Source of the DNA: Sepioteuthis lessoniana
Taxonomy: Eukaryota > Mollusca > Cephalopoda > Myopsida > Loliginidae
Assembly: GCA_963585895.1 (NCBI GenBank)
Contig: OY757916.1
Coordinates: 19,027,223-19,091,222 of the forward strand
Direction of reading: 5' to 3'
DNA length: 64,000 bases
The notes under the pieces are model-generated. The model searched no databases and had not been told where the DNA came from. It was given only the letters and a program-made list of their open reading frames with translations. Position numbers and translations under genes: made by a program. Positions 20,753-30,904 of this stretch are shown here, piece after piece (the stretch's first letter is position 1; each line of letters begins with the position of its first letter).

Positions 20753-21590
20753 TTAGTTGGTTTAGTTGGTTGAGTTTTATGGTATATCAACCCTTGTAGG
20801 TTATTTAACGCCAAATCCATTTTTATGCATTAAACAATTCTATTTCAAACAATTCAATTTAGCATGAGTACATAATTTAATTATCTAAACATTTCTATCT
20901 CAAACTATTCAGTTTATTCAAACAGTTCTAATTCAGTTAAGTATAAATACAGATGTTGTTCACACAAAGTTAAAAACAGTTCTATATTAAACAATTCAGT
21001 TTAGTGTAAGTAGAGTTGGTTGGTTTGTTTGGTTTTATGGCATATCAACCTTTGTAGGTTCTTTAACGCCAAATCTATTTTTTTTTTTTGTAAATAATCT
21101 GTTCTATTGAAAACAGTTCAGTTTAGCATAAGTACACAGTTTAATTGTCAAAAACATTTCCATTTCAAACTATTCAAGCAGTTATATGTAATAATTCAGT
21201 TAAGTGTAAATACACTTTTAATGTCTAGAAACAGTTCTATTTCAAATAATTCAGTTAAGCATAAGCACGCAGTTTAAATGTAAGTACGGTTTAATTGTCA
21301 AAAACGTTTCTATTTCAAGCTATTCAGTTTACTCAATTCATTTTAGCATAAGTATGCTATTAGTTCTATTTAACCCATAGATAGGACTTTATCAGGTGCT
21401 ACCACTCCGGGCCAGAGTGGACCTGGGAGCGATGGCAATGAAGGGGTACTCCGGATTCCCCAAAGCTCCAGCACTGCTGGAACCTCACCATCAGATTGTT
21501 TGGTGTCATATCAGGACACTCGTTGGGGGGGGGGTCTTACCCCTCTGCAGAGAAGCAGTCGGTGTATTCTACAGCCCCAGCCGACTGGGC
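20753..21590 (-). mobile_element. LR1 with dimeric tail and 13-bp TSD
   Basis: Minus-strand LR1 of 838 bp. On plus it shows two tails (TATATCAACCCTTGTAGG near 20783 and CATATCAACCTTTGTAGG near 21043), units between and after them, then the head ending CCCCAGCCGACTGGGC. AATGAGGGAAAGT lies at 20740-20752 and 21591-21603, so the two-tail form moved as one unit. Confidence 0.92.
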
Positions 21591-21789
21591 AATGAGGGAA
21601 AGTAAATAGAATGATTTATACAGGATTGAAAAGCTTGAAATCTTTTAACTGTGAAGGAAAATTAGCTCAGGTCTGTTTAAAATGTTATTAGAAAAATGAT
21701 CATAAAGCATGTGTATTTGATATATAAATCTAGACAGGTTTTTTTCATTGAAGAATTTGCAGTGTTTGATATGACATTAAAACAAACCA

Positions 21790-22022
21790 TCTTAAAAAGA
21801 ACTATTTTTGACACTTTAAATGCGTATTTATGTTAAACTGAATTGTTTGAAATTGAACTGTTTTTACATTTTCTGAGTGTAAACGAAAACGGTACTTATG
21901 CTAAACTGTATTGTTTTAAATAGAACTGTTTATATGCATAAAATTGATTTGGCATTAAATAATCTAAAATGATTGATATGCCATAAAACCAAACCAAACC
22001 AAACCAAACAAAACAAAACAAA
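21790..22022 (+). mobile_element. LR1, 5'-truncated
   Basis: Three internal units (AAACTGAATTGTTTGAAAT and variants) and the tail GATTGATATGCCATAAAACC followed by a (CCAAA)n run. The head is missing, as expected for 5'-truncated retrotransposition. Confidence 0.85.
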
Positions 22023-22095
22023 TTATTCACCACGTTGCAGTTTTTCTACAACACACTTCAAAGTGACAAATTAGATTCCAGTATCTTGGATATAA

Positions 22096-22269
22096 ATGAG
22101 GAGGTGTCCTTGTGGTGTAATGGTTGAAGAGCTGGACTGCGGAATCATAGTAAGTGAGTTCGAACTCCGGTCGCTCTATTACGTTCCCTTTCGGACTAAT
22201 ACCCTTGGGAAAGGTATGAACCCCCTTACCCTCCCAGCTATGGGTTAAATAGCATTACTGCTGTTCTTT
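22096..22269 (+). mobile_element. SINE-2, first part (nested SINE-1 follows)
   Basis: GTGTCCTTGTGGTGTAATGG, GAGTTCGAACTCCGGTCGC, GTATGAACCCCCTTACCC and GGGTTAAATAGCATTACTGC. Its tail reappears after the SINE-1 remnant at 22493. Confidence 0.85.
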
Positions 22270-22492
22270 CAGATGGATGTTAGCATTTCACATGGCGATA
22301 ATAACCTTGGCAAACGTATAAGTCCAACTATTCTTCCTTAGCTATGGATAAATTGTTACGCAGACTGTTCTTTAACATTGGCATGGCAACTAGTCTAAGA
22401 GAAGAAAAACTCTGAATTCAGACCAGTTCTACTCTGGTTAAAACTGATTCTGTATCGTCTCCTGTTCGTTGCGGAGGGGTTGGGTAAATACA
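22270..22492 (+). mobile_element. SINE-1, head-truncated, nested in SINE-2
   Basis: From AGCATTTCACATGGCGATAA through ACTCTGAATTCAGACCAG to GCGGAGGGGTTGGGTAAATA. It lacks the tRNA-like head and is clearly diverged. Confidence 0.8.
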
Positions 22493-22545
22493 TATATTTG
22501 GCATTTAATAACCCACGAAAGTTGATATGCTATTAAACAAAAGAA
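22493..22545 (+). mobile_element. SINE-2 tail (completes 22096-22269)
   Basis: TTTGGCATTTAATAACCCAC then GAAAGTTGATATGCTATTAA is the shared SINE-2/LR1 tail, followed by a (CCAAA)n-type run. Confidence 0.8.
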
Positions 22546-22731
22546 ACCAAACTAAACCAAACCAAACCTGGGCTATATTATCAAACCGTCTATATTAGTT
22601 GGACACTCTCATTCAAAAGACTTGGTGAAAAGTTTTAGGTCATCTATGAATGACAAATAATAGAAATGATTAAGTTCTGGACTTACCTTTTCAAGTTTGT
22701 ATCTTCTATAAGCAGATCTTAGACCCATGGA

Positions 22732-22964
22732 GGGGGTGTCCTCGTGGTGTAATGGTTAAAGCGATGGACTGGTAAGCGAGTTCGTACTCCAGTCTCGCTA
22801 TTATGTTCACTTTCGGGCAAATACCCTTGGGAAAGGTATGAATCCCCTTATCCTCCCAGCTATGGGTTAAATAGCGTCAATGCTGTTCTTCTCGGAGAAT
22901 GGCTTTGGCGTTAAATAACCTACAAAGGTTGATATGCCGTTAAACAAAGAAACCAAACCAAAGC
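22732..22964 (+). mobile_element. SINE-2, near full length, short TSD
   Basis: GTGTCCTCGTGGTGTAATGG to CATTAAAC-like tail (GATATGCCGTTAAACAAAG). It lacks about 13 bases of the anticodon region. AGACCCAT flanks it (22721-22728 and 22965-22972). Confidence 0.88.
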
Positions 22965-23224
22965 AGACCCATATGGTGAGAAAGACCAATGGATTGACAA
23001 ATAGAAGAGAGAACACATTCCCCTGGAAGATGCTTCTCGACACAAGCGACAAATTAGTTATTAAAGAAGAGACTGGTATTCCAGCTATTAAATACTCGAT
23101 TTTGTACAATGATTTTTGGTACCTCAAACATCTTCAAAGATTTCAATGATCTAGGAATGAGGCCCCATATCATATGACTTTCTAAAATCAACCGAGACAA
23201 TATATAGATTGCTGAATATTATGA

Positions 23225-23470
23225 TACACTTTGCGAGTTTTTCATACCAGTGTTAACTGATGGTCTCTCACAGTCTAAGAACTCTTCTCGGTATTCTGGC
23301 CGATCTCAACCTTACTATAGTCTGGATAGTCTCGATTCGTCCTCTGATTTCCGAGTTTTCCAATCCGCTTTCCAAGTCTTTAGGAACTATTCTAAACGCA
23401 TCGATTTGCTTTCGTTTAGTTTAACTTTGTGATTTGCTAAAATGGTGAAAGCCACTAGCTGAGACATCTT
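23225..23470 (-). mobile_element. REL LINE 3' end, truncated
   Basis: TTTGCGAGTTTTTCATACCA, AGTATTCTGGCCGATCTCAA and TCGATTCGTCCTCTGATTTC are the REL LINE 3' region in reverse. Truncated at both sides. Confidence 0.75.
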
Positions 23471-23484
23471 CTTTATGGCAACTA

Positions 23485-23605
23485 TCATTATTATTTTACT
23501 CCTTATAAATTTTCACACTAATCCAAACCAGTTTTCGACGTCAAGTGACAGCAAGTCTCCTCACCTTTTGAGAATTTGTCTCAGTATTCTCGCCAATTCA
23601 CATAA
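23485..23605 (-). mobile_element. REL LINE 3' end, short second copy
   Basis: A fresh start (ATTATTATTTTACTCC) after 23470, then AGTGACAGCAAGTCTCCTCA and AGTATTCTCGCCAATTC. It is a separate insertion in the same orientation. Confidence 0.7.
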
Positions 23606-23939
23606 TTTGGCAGCCATTAAGTTCGATATTAAATCCCATTCTATTTACGGAATTTATCAAAATTAATTACAGATAAATAAATAAATAAATAAATAAGAAG
23701 CACTCTACGATTAACATTTAACAGTTATTTCCCTTGAGAAAATATGACGCTTCAGATGAAGTATTTTACGCCAACAAAATCACGCTTCAATGTGCCATTT
23801 TTGCCGTGCATACAAAAACTAAATCATAATAATATAAATTATGATTTTATTCAATACGAATTTGTCACACCTGATTTAACTGGTAGTTTTTCACTAGAGT
23901 TTTCACTGGAATTTTCCCTGTTTATTCATTAACAGATAG

Positions 23940-24165
23940 AATTGCTGTATAGTGGCTAACATACGAGATTGTAGCATCGTAGTAAGTGTATTCGAACTCT
24001 AGTCGCTCTATTGCGTTCATTTTCGGACTAATTCCCTTTGAAAAGCTATGAACCCCTTTGTTCCTCTCAGTGATGGGATAGATTGTACGACTACTGTTCT
24101 ACTAGGATGAATTTGGCATTAAAATAACCAACGAAGATTGATATGCCATTAATCGAAGAATTCAA
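23940..24165 (+). mobile_element. SINE-2, diverged
   Basis: GCATCGTAGTAAGTGTATTC, GAACTCTAGTCGCTCTATTG, GCTATGAACCCCTTTGTTCC and the tail GAAGATTGATATGCCATTAA. The A-box region is lost. Confidence 0.8.
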
Positions 24166-24614
24166 ATAAACCACTTACATATAGAATAAACAACTTTGAA
24201 TCAGAACTGGTATCAAAGCATTTATTTATTTATTTATCTATCTATCTATCTACTTGTTTGTTTATTTAAGAGGAAGCGAGTGATGATAATAATAAATAAA
24301 TAATGATGGTCTATAAAATAATTTACAAAAATATTATGATACAAACGGATATAATTTAAATGGTGCATTTAAAAAAATAATTCTTTTCTTGTTGCATTGC
24401 TCCCACATAAAATAAAACTGCTTAAAGAATATTTTTAAAGCATAATTTTTATATACTACAGTTTTTCTTTTCTTTTCTTTTCTTTTTTTTTATAACAATC
24501 TAATTAGATTGGGACGAAATACATTTAAAACAAGCAAACAAATAAAACAAAACATCTCAGCATTAAAATAAGAAAAAGAAAACATTTAAAAAGTAGAATT
24601 TCCGCTATTACTGC
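24166..24614. other. AT-rich gap
   Basis: Low-complexity TTTA/TCTA repeats near 24215-24260, pyrimidine (CTTTT)n near 24470, no frame of interest. Parts resemble the AT-rich sequence before the REL LINE end at 13290 (AACAAAACATTTATGCATTA versus AACAAAACATCTCAGCATTA), so it may be internal LINE or older repeat. Confidence 0.35.
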
Positions 24615-24949
24615 TAATAATAATTATTATTATACTCCGAGCAAGTTTTCCACACCAGCGTTAGCTGATGGTCTTTCAATAGAGTCTGAGTGACAACAAG
24701 TATCCTAAAGTCTCCAGGACTCTTCTCAGTATTCTGCTGTAGTTTGGATAGTCTCGATTCGTCCTCCAATTTCTAACTCTTTCAGACCCCTTTCCAAGCC
24801 TTTGGAATCAATTCCAAGCCTTTGGGATCAATTCCAAGCGCAAAAGTAACAATTCCCATCACCGTCACCCTCATGTTCCACTGCTTTTTTTTGTTCTCAA
24901 GCAAGATCCAAGTATTTGTCTCTCTTTCCGTTTTCTTTGATTTTTCAGT
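24615..24949 (-). mobile_element. REL LINE 3' end
   Basis: ATTATTATTATACTCCGAGC, CACACCAGCGTTAGCTGATG, GTCTCGATTCGTCCTCC and CACCGTCACCCTCATGTTCC are the REL LINE 3' region in reverse. It carries a 25-bp local duplication (CCAAGCCTTTGG...ATTCCAAGC, near 24795-24845). Confidence 0.85.
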
Positions 24950-25480
24950 CTACTTGGTTAGCACTATACAATATACCGACTGCATCTCTGCAGGGCACGA
25001 AGACTCCCACAACTAATGTCCTGGATATGACACAAGACCTTCTGATGGCGAGGTTCCAGTCTTGGAGCTCTGGGGAATATGGAGTATCCCTCCATAGCTA
25101 TTACTCCCTTCTCCACTTTGACTCGGATTGGTTGTTCCTGTTAAGATCTCATCTATGGCTCAAATAAAACTGTTTAATCATTTACTGTACTTAAAACCAT
25201 TTAAATATATGCAAACAAGTGACGGTTAAATTGACTTATTAGTGTAACATACCAATACTTGGGATCATTTAACTGTGTGCAAATAAAAATATTGGTGTTA
25301 AGTAGTAACACTAGAAACCATTTAACTGTGTGCAAGTAAAACTATTAGAGTTAGATAGTAATACTAGAAACAATTTAACTGTGTGCAAATAACGCTATGA
25401 GTGTTCGATAGCAATACTTTAAAACATTTGTGAGCAAACAAATGAGCTCTGGTTCGTTTAAAAAATGTCACCTATAAACT
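24950..25480 (+). mobile_element. LR1, second subfamily (TTTAACTGTGTGCAA units)
   Basis: Head boxes ATACCGACTGCATCTCTGCA, GATATGACACAAGACCTTCT and GTTCCAGTCTTGGAGC are present. The middle has about four units of the form ACCATTTAACTGTGTGCAA, spaced about 60 bp, instead of the AAACTGAATTG unit. It ends at a (TA)n run without the standard tail. The copy at 47185 shares this variant. Confidence 0.75.
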
Positions 25481-25490
25481 AATCATTTAC

Positions 25491-25494
<4 letters not shown>

Positions 25495-25535
<41 letters not shown>
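25495..25535. repeat. (TA)n microsatellite
   Basis: Pure TA run at the end of the LR1 copy. Confidence 0.9.
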
Positions 25536-25537
<2 letters not shown>

Positions 25538-25935
25538 AATTTTTCTTGAATTTCATATTTCTTTTTTCTTTTTCTGTCTTTTTCCTTTCTTTTTAGATAT
25601 TCATTATAGCCAAAGTCTTTGATGAAACGGGATACGCCTGAACTCTTCCCCGCCTGCTTCATTTCTTTTTTCTTTTTTCTCTAAAAAAACTTTTCCCTCT
25701 TCATATTTCCCTCTTTCTCACTAAAATTAATCCACCTCTATCTGGTCAAATCTCTGATGAAACCCGATACACTTTGGTACTACCTAACCACAACCATCTA
25801 CCCAGACGGTCACAGTCAAAAAGTAAATTAACCCCTACCACTATCGCTCAAACCTATATTTATTTCCCTCCTTGTTTGTCCCTTATTCATCTTTTATCTT
25901 TAGCCCCTTTCCCTCTCTTTAAACCTTTTCTTCGC
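25536..25935. other. Pyrimidine-rich gap with a spaced direct repeat
   Basis: Strong T/C bias on plus. AGCCAAAGTCTTTGATGAAAC (in parts, near 25610) and GGTCAAATCTCTGATGAAAC (near 25743) are a short direct repeat about 135 bp apart. No frame of interest. Confidence 0.4.
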
Positions 25936-26164
25936 CCATGGTCCGGGAGACCTGGGTTTAATCCCAGGTCGCGTCTTACCAAAGACTTTAAAAATGGTAT
26001 TTGATACCTCCTTGCTTAACACTCAGCAATATAAGGTACGTATCAATGGTAAAGTGGAACAATCCAATGAAAGGACTAACGCTCTCCCCTACACCTCGGT
26101 GTAGTAGTTATTGAAAAAGGAGCCTTCGGGTCGCCCTGGACTACGGTCGCCAGCTTTACTTTAT
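25936..26164 (+). mobile_element. SINE-3, first of a tandem pair
   Basis: Begins CATGGTCCGGGAGACCTGGG, B box GGGTTTAATCCCAGG, tail GGTCGCCAGCTTTACTTTAT. The A box is missing. The next copy starts 3 bp later. Confidence 0.85.
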
Positions 26165-26167
26165 TGG

Positions 26168-26412
26168 ACCATTGGCTTAATGAGTAGAGTGTTCAGAAGA
26201 CCGGGGTTCAATTCCAGGTCGAGTCATACCAAAGACTCAATAAATGGTACTTGATGTCGCCTTGCTTAGCACTCAGCACTATAGGATGAGGATCAAGGAT
26301 AAAGTGAAGCAATCCTGAAAATGGAGTGGCGCCCCCTACACATCTGTCTTGTAGCTATTGAAAAGGGAGCCTTCGGGTCGCCCTTGACTACGGTCGCCAA
26401 CTTTACTTACTT
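26168..26412 (+). mobile_element. SINE-3, second of a tandem pair
   Basis: Begins CATTGGCTTAATGAGTAGAG (A-box region), B box GGGTTCAATTCCAGG, tail GGTCGCCAACTTTACTTAC. It lies head-to-tail with the copy before it, so it either used the TTTACTTTA tail as target or arose as a dimer. Confidence 0.87.
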
Positions 26413-26504
26413 TATTTACATTCTCCATTAGTTTATCTTTTTCCTCAATTGCTAAAATGTAGAAAAACGCAAAAAATGTTTAGTCTGATGAGGTTCTTCT
26501 GTTA

Positions 26505-26620
26505 ATAAAGAACAAAATATTACCACAAAATCCGTTGAAAGTTTCTTATTTATTCTCTTATTTTTATCATCTTGTCAGATTCATCAAAATCAACCATTTT
26601 TCCATATCTGTATAAACAGG
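26505..26620. mobile_element. Partial copy of the 9629 MITE-like repeat
   Basis: TTAATAAAGAACAAAATATTACC, split here as TTAATAAAGAACAAAATAT and TACCACAAAATCCGTTG, matches the spacer of the 9629 element. TTATTTTTATCATCTTGTCA, GATTCATCAAAATC and TTTTTCCATAT match the sequence to its right. The left arm is missing. Confidence 0.6.
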
Positions 26621-26805
26621 ATTTGACATCACAGATCTCGAGGACTCTTCTCAGTATCTTAGCTATTTTAAACAGTGATATCTGTGGTCTGGATAATCTG
26701 GATTATTCGTCAGATTTCTACTTCACGCAGTCTCTTTTCCAAGCATCTAAAGACTGTGCCAAGAGTTTCAAGTACAATTTCTGTTATCGTTATCTTTATT
26801 AGAGG
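26621..26805 (-). mobile_element. REL LINE fragment, diverged
   Basis: GATTTGACATCACAGATCTC, GAGGACTCTTCTCAGTATCT, GGATTATTCGTCAGATTTCT and CAATTTCTGTTATCGTTATC align in order with the reversed REL LINE 3' region. Confidence 0.65.
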
Positions 26806-26911
26806 GATTATGGGGTGGTTATTATAGACCACAATTTGGTGCTAAGAAGGATGTTCAATTGTTTTCAACTAACCAAGTTCCAATAATAGTATTCATGTAT
26901 TCATTGACATG

Positions 26912-27048
26912 CCGAACATTGGCATAATGGTTAGAGTATTCACCAACAGCCCGGGAGACCTGGGTTCAATCCCAGGTCGAGTCATACCAAAGACTCAAAA
27001 AATGGTACTTGATACTTAACACTCAGAATTATAAGGTATGGATTTAAA
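26912..27048 (+). mobile_element. SINE-3, 3'-truncated, good promoter boxes
   Basis: ACATTGGCATAATGGTTAGA (A box) and CTGGGTTCAATCCCAGGTCG (B box) are intact. The body stops at AATTATAAGGTATGGATT and an LR1 tail follows. Confidence 0.85.
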
Positions 27049-27049
27049 A

Positions 27050-27163
27050 AAAAACTATGCTTATACTAAACTGAATTGATTGAAACTTTTATCAAAATGA
27101 TTCAAGTCGGTGCTAAATAACCCGAAAAGGGTTGGTACGCCGTAAAACAAAACAAACAGCCAA
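27050..27163 (+). mobile_element. LR1 tail fragment
   Basis: One unit (TATACTAAACTGAATTGATT) followed by TCGGTGCTAAATAACCC and a diverged tail AGGGTTGGTACGCCGTAAAA. Confidence 0.75.
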
Positions 27164-27164
27164 C

Positions 27165-27460
27165 AAATCTTCTCAGTATTCTGGCCGATCATAATAATGC
27201 TCTTATTTGGATGGTCTCGATTCGTCCTCCAATTTCCAACTCTTTCAGTTCCCTGTTCCAAGTGTGCCTATTACAATTGGTATCACTGTCACTCTCATGT
27301 ACAGCTTTCTTAGTTCTCTGGCGAGGTCCAAGTACTTGTCTCTCTTTTCGTTTTCCTTGATTTTCACTTAGTGGTCCGCTGGGATAGCATAATCCACAAA
27401 ACGGTTTTCTGTTTTTTGTTAATTATTATTGGGTCTGTTCTTCTGGTCGGGAATTCGAGA
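27165..27460 (-). mobile_element. REL LINE fragment
   Basis: CTTCTCAGTATTCTGGCCGA, GGATGGTCTCGATTCGTCCT, ATTGGTATCACTGTCACTC and GGGTCTGTTCTTCTGGTCGG are the reversed REL LINE end. It lacks the extreme 3' terminus. Confidence 0.8.
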
Positions 27461-27499
27461 TTTTCACGCCAGTTTTAACTGGCGGACTTTCATCGGATC

Positions 27500-27500
27500 A

Positions 27501-27540
<40 letters not shown>

Positions 27541-27960
27541 GCCTCTCCTTAAGAGTTTTTCACACCAGCGTTAGCTGATGGTCTTTCACTAAAGTTTAAG
27601 TGACAACAAGTCTCCTCAAGTCTCTAGGACTCTTCACAGTACTCTGGCCGATATTAATAATCCTCTAGTTTGTATTGTCTCCACTTGTTCTTTGATTTCT
27701 AAGTCTTCCAGTCCCCTTGCCAAAGCTTTGGGGATCGTTCCGAACGCACCAATCACAACTGACAACGCCGTCGCCTTCATGTTTCATGGTTTTTGTTTGT
27801 TTTGTTTTGTTTTGTTTTTTGTTTGTTTGTTTTTGTTGTTCTCTGACAAGGTTTGAGTACTTATCTCTTTTTCCCTTTCTTTTATTTTCAATCTATTGTC
27901 CGTTGGGGCCGGAAAGTCCTCTTTTCGCCAAGTTCTCTTTTTTCTGCAAACTACTATATT
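27500..27960 (-). mobile_element. REL LINE 3' end with (TTA)n tail
   Basis: (ATT)n at 27503-27540 then TTTTTCACACCAGCGTTAGC, GTCTCTAGGACTCTTCACAG, TTGGGGATCGTTCCGAACGC. A (GTTTT)n expansion lies near 27790-27840. In the same orientation as the previous fragment. Confidence 0.85.
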
Positions 27961-28206
27961 TCCTTTGTAAATTATCATTATTATTAAAAATAATAAAATA
28001 GTAATGTCGTTGTTGTAATATGATCTCTGATATCGCAAATACCTAATAATGAACTTTACACTAGGAAAATATTAGTTAAGTATAAGCGGGATGTGTTTTA
28101 AATTATCCGTAATTAGTTTAGTCAGATAGTTAATTTGCATATTTAGGTGACAACACATATCTATTTCAAAAATCAGTATTTTAAGGATGGTTAAGTTTGA
28201 TGTTAT

Positions 28207-28729
28207 GGTGGATCATGGTTATCTTTCGATGGCTGTTTTTATTCTCATCCTCAGATGTCATCCTTATAGATGAGCAGCAGTAGTTCCCCGATCGAACTAA
28301 TCGATCCTGGCCGTTGAACCGTAGGATTCATACGTCCTGGACCGGGTTAGGCAATGCGATGAGCTGTTAAGAGGGTTTATCCGCTTGCCTTTACGTCCAC
28401 CATGCTGCTTCCCAAGGCTTAAGTCCCGGAGACAGCACCCCACAAAGCAGCAGCTGTACGGTCACCTATCCCCAAGGCGAAAACTATCAAAATTAGACAA
28501 ACTGGACATGCGATACACTGCTGGAGAAGTAGGGTGAGCTTATAAGTGATGTACTCCTGTGTACACCTTCACATGGCCGAGCAAAGGCAGGACAACCAGC
28601 TCGAACATACTTACAGCAGCTCTGTGCCGATACGGGATGTAGCCCTGAGGACCTGCTGGAGGTGATGGACGATAAAGAGGGGTAGCCAGAGAGGGTAAGG
28701 GATATCCGTGCTGATAGCGCAAAATGATG
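28207..28729 (+). mobile_element. Internally deleted RTE-like LINE with exact 14-bp TSD
   Basis: AAGTTTGATGTTAT occurs at 28193-28206 and 28730-28743, fixing a 523-bp unit. The right 300 bp is the RTE-like 3' end (ACTGGACATGCGATACACTG, GCAGCTCTGTGCCGATACGG, GGATATCCGTGCTGATAGCG). The left 200 bp is not RTE protein sequence seen elsewhere in the window, but contains a GC-richer block with CCCCGATCGAACTAATCGATC-type sequence in parts. It therefore looks like a 5' region joined to a 3' end, a non-autonomous derivative. Confidence 0.75.
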
Positions 28730-28743
28730 AAGTTTGATGTTAT

Positions 28744-29090
28744 AGCCGTTTAGGGGTCGATATTTGAAGACCTTATATCTGTTTATGTTCTTATGTTTCA
28801 GTTAGAAACGTTACATAAAATAAAGTTCTTGGATGTCGGCATTCAGAGCAAATTTAAAAACTGAAAAAATGATTTACCTGACCTTCCCTATCTTATCTGG
28901 AACTGTTATTTTCAGGGGCGTGTTTTATTTTGGAGGGGAGGTGAAGGAATCAGGGGTTTTGAGAGAAAAAAATCGTCAGACTGCAGTTTTCTGAAAGCAA
29001 TGAAAATGTATGACACGAATTAAAACAGACAAGCGAAGGAAAGTGCGCTAATAATTATTTTAGTTTATATATATATATATATATATAAGA
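28744..29090. other. Unassigned gap
   Basis: No repeat of the listed families and no frame of interest. A G-rich purine stretch lies near 28930-28970 and (TA)n at 29068-29088. Confidence 0.35.
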
Positions 29091-29292
29091 TGGTGGCCAT
29101 AGTCGAGGGCGACTCGAAGGCTACATTTTCATTATCTACAACATCAAGGTGTAGGGGATGGCGCTACTCATTTACCTAGATTGCTCCACTTACCTTTGAT
29201 CCGTACCTAATAATCAAGTACCATTTTCTGAGTCTTTCGTATGACTCGACCTGGGATTGAAATCTGGTCTCCTGTACCATTGGCGAACACCA
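29091..29292 (-). mobile_element. SINE-3, diverged
   Basis: GGTGGCCATAGTCGAGGGCG, ATTGCTCCACTTACCTTTGA, CTCGACCTGGGATTGAAATC and CCATTGGCGAACACC follow SINE-3 in reverse, with small deletions. Confidence 0.82.
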
Positions 29293-29400
29293 TATATAGA
29301 GAGTGAATACTTAAAAGAGCCAGAAACTACCTTCCCAGGTTTTATCTAACGGATCTTCAAGATAATTCTGACTAAAGAGGGTTAGCCCAAACGACATTTT

Positions 29401-29455
<55 letters not shown>

Positions 29456-29457
29456 AT
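29401..29457. repeat. (CA)n(TA)n microsatellite
   Basis: ACAC run passing into a TATA run with a GTATA interruption. Confidence 0.9.
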
Positions 29458-29599
29458 GAACAAACCGTTGTAAAAACTTCATTTTTCATCAGAAAAGGGA
29501 TGGAATCATAGCCAGTAGAGCAGAATAAAATTTAAAATAAATAAATTGTTTGATTTCCTCTTCATGTAGCGGAGGTGTTGAAAATGATCAAATCAAACA

Positions 29600-30130
29600 C
29601 AGTTCTACAAATTAAATAAATTTTATCTTTGATTTGAGTGAAAAGTTTGTTGAAAAAACAACTGACGTTACAAACTTGTTTTTCTGGTAAGAATAAGTAA
29701 CATTGATTAAAGCGTTAATACGCTCCACGAAAGCTAATAGCAGTTTGCATTGTTTTGATACTATAGATAATTGTTGTAACTTTACAAAAGGTTACTGAAT
29801 AAGAAATAACCAAAACGGAGGTTGTAAATGAAATGTAATTCTACATAACATGAAACAAATACAAAACTCGTCAAAGCGTGAAGCAGGTACCTACTGCAAG
29901 TGTAAAGAAATTTAAAGAAGATAAAAATCGAGATAAAGGAATGACACTAACAGCCAAATTTAGTGTTTAACTGAGTAATGTTTTTAAGGGGCTTTAGAGT
30001 ACAATATTAAACGGTAAGTTCAAACAATAAGTTCCGTAGCTTTCTAGTTCGGATACCGATTCGAAAAGATAACACCGACAATAAAGTTTTTAAAAAAGGA
30101 ATTTTATACAAAAGAAACAAGAAAGAAAGG
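29600..30130 (+). repeat. Unclassified repeat U, copy 1, left part
   Basis: TTGATTTGAGTGAAAAGTTTGTTG and GATACTATAGATAATTG (in parts) correspond in order to 61450-61640. Similarity is patchy. It lies upstream of the better matching part at 31480, with RTE and tandem repeat between them. Confidence 0.4.
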
Positions 30131-30330
30131 GATAGAAAAGATGAAGTGTTGCAAATTTTAGTTCAATTTGAGAGAGTTTCCGGGAAACAAAGTTCTTTGA
30201 ATCTGAGTATTTTTCTTTTCTTTTTAGTTTGGTCGAAGTTTAATTTTGAGTCTTCTTTAAAGTTCTTTTCAGCAGAATTCTCGGTTGAATTTTCTTTTAG
30301 TTGTTTAACTTGGTAGAATTTTAGTAGTCG

Positions 30331-30608
30331 ACTTTCGTTTGATTTTTGGTTTTATTTCTTGGGAAGCTTCTTACCTTATCAAAATATTTATCGGCTATTC
30401 AAGAAGCGAGTGACGAAACTCTTCTGCTGGCTAATTCTTCGTGCCTTTACAGTTGGTCCCGGAATTCGTACTTTCGTTTGATTTTTGGTTTTATTTCCTG
30501 GGAAGCTTCTTGCCTTTTCAAAATATTTAACGGCTATTTAAGAAACGAGTGACGAAACTCACCTGTTGGCCATTTTTTCCTGCCTCCAGTTTGGTCCCCG
30601 AATTCATA
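30331..30608 (+). repeat. Tandem duplication, 2 x 139 bp
   Basis: ACTTTCGTTTGATTTTTGG starts at 30331 and again at 30470. The two units match through GGGAAGCTTCTTACC, CGAGTGACGAAACTC and TTGGTCCC(G/C)GAATTC with about one change in ten. Frames inside it have no recognised domain. Confidence 0.9.
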
Positions 30609-30904
30609 CTGAGGGTCCCAATAGTTGTTCTCGACAAAAAACGGAGATAGCTTTTTGGTGCCGTATTATCTGGGATCACTTCTCCCTTTTCCACTCGGAC
30701 CAAATCATGTGAAGCACGTGGTCGGCTTGATTTTTTTTTTCTTAGACATTAATTTTTATAAATGGTGACAGCTTAGTCAGCAAATTACCCCATCACAAAA
30801 GTGTCCACCTTATTTATGAGGAATGGAACATACCCATTACTGTTCACCGGTAGGGTATATAACAATATTATAGTTTGTGAATGCAAAACATCTTTATGTG
30901 TATG

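Noticed and set aside
25743-25775. TCTGATGAAACCCGATAC as a further hammerhead core
   Set aside because: CTGATGA is present but no stem II followed by GAAA occurs in the right place, and no stem I pairing was found.
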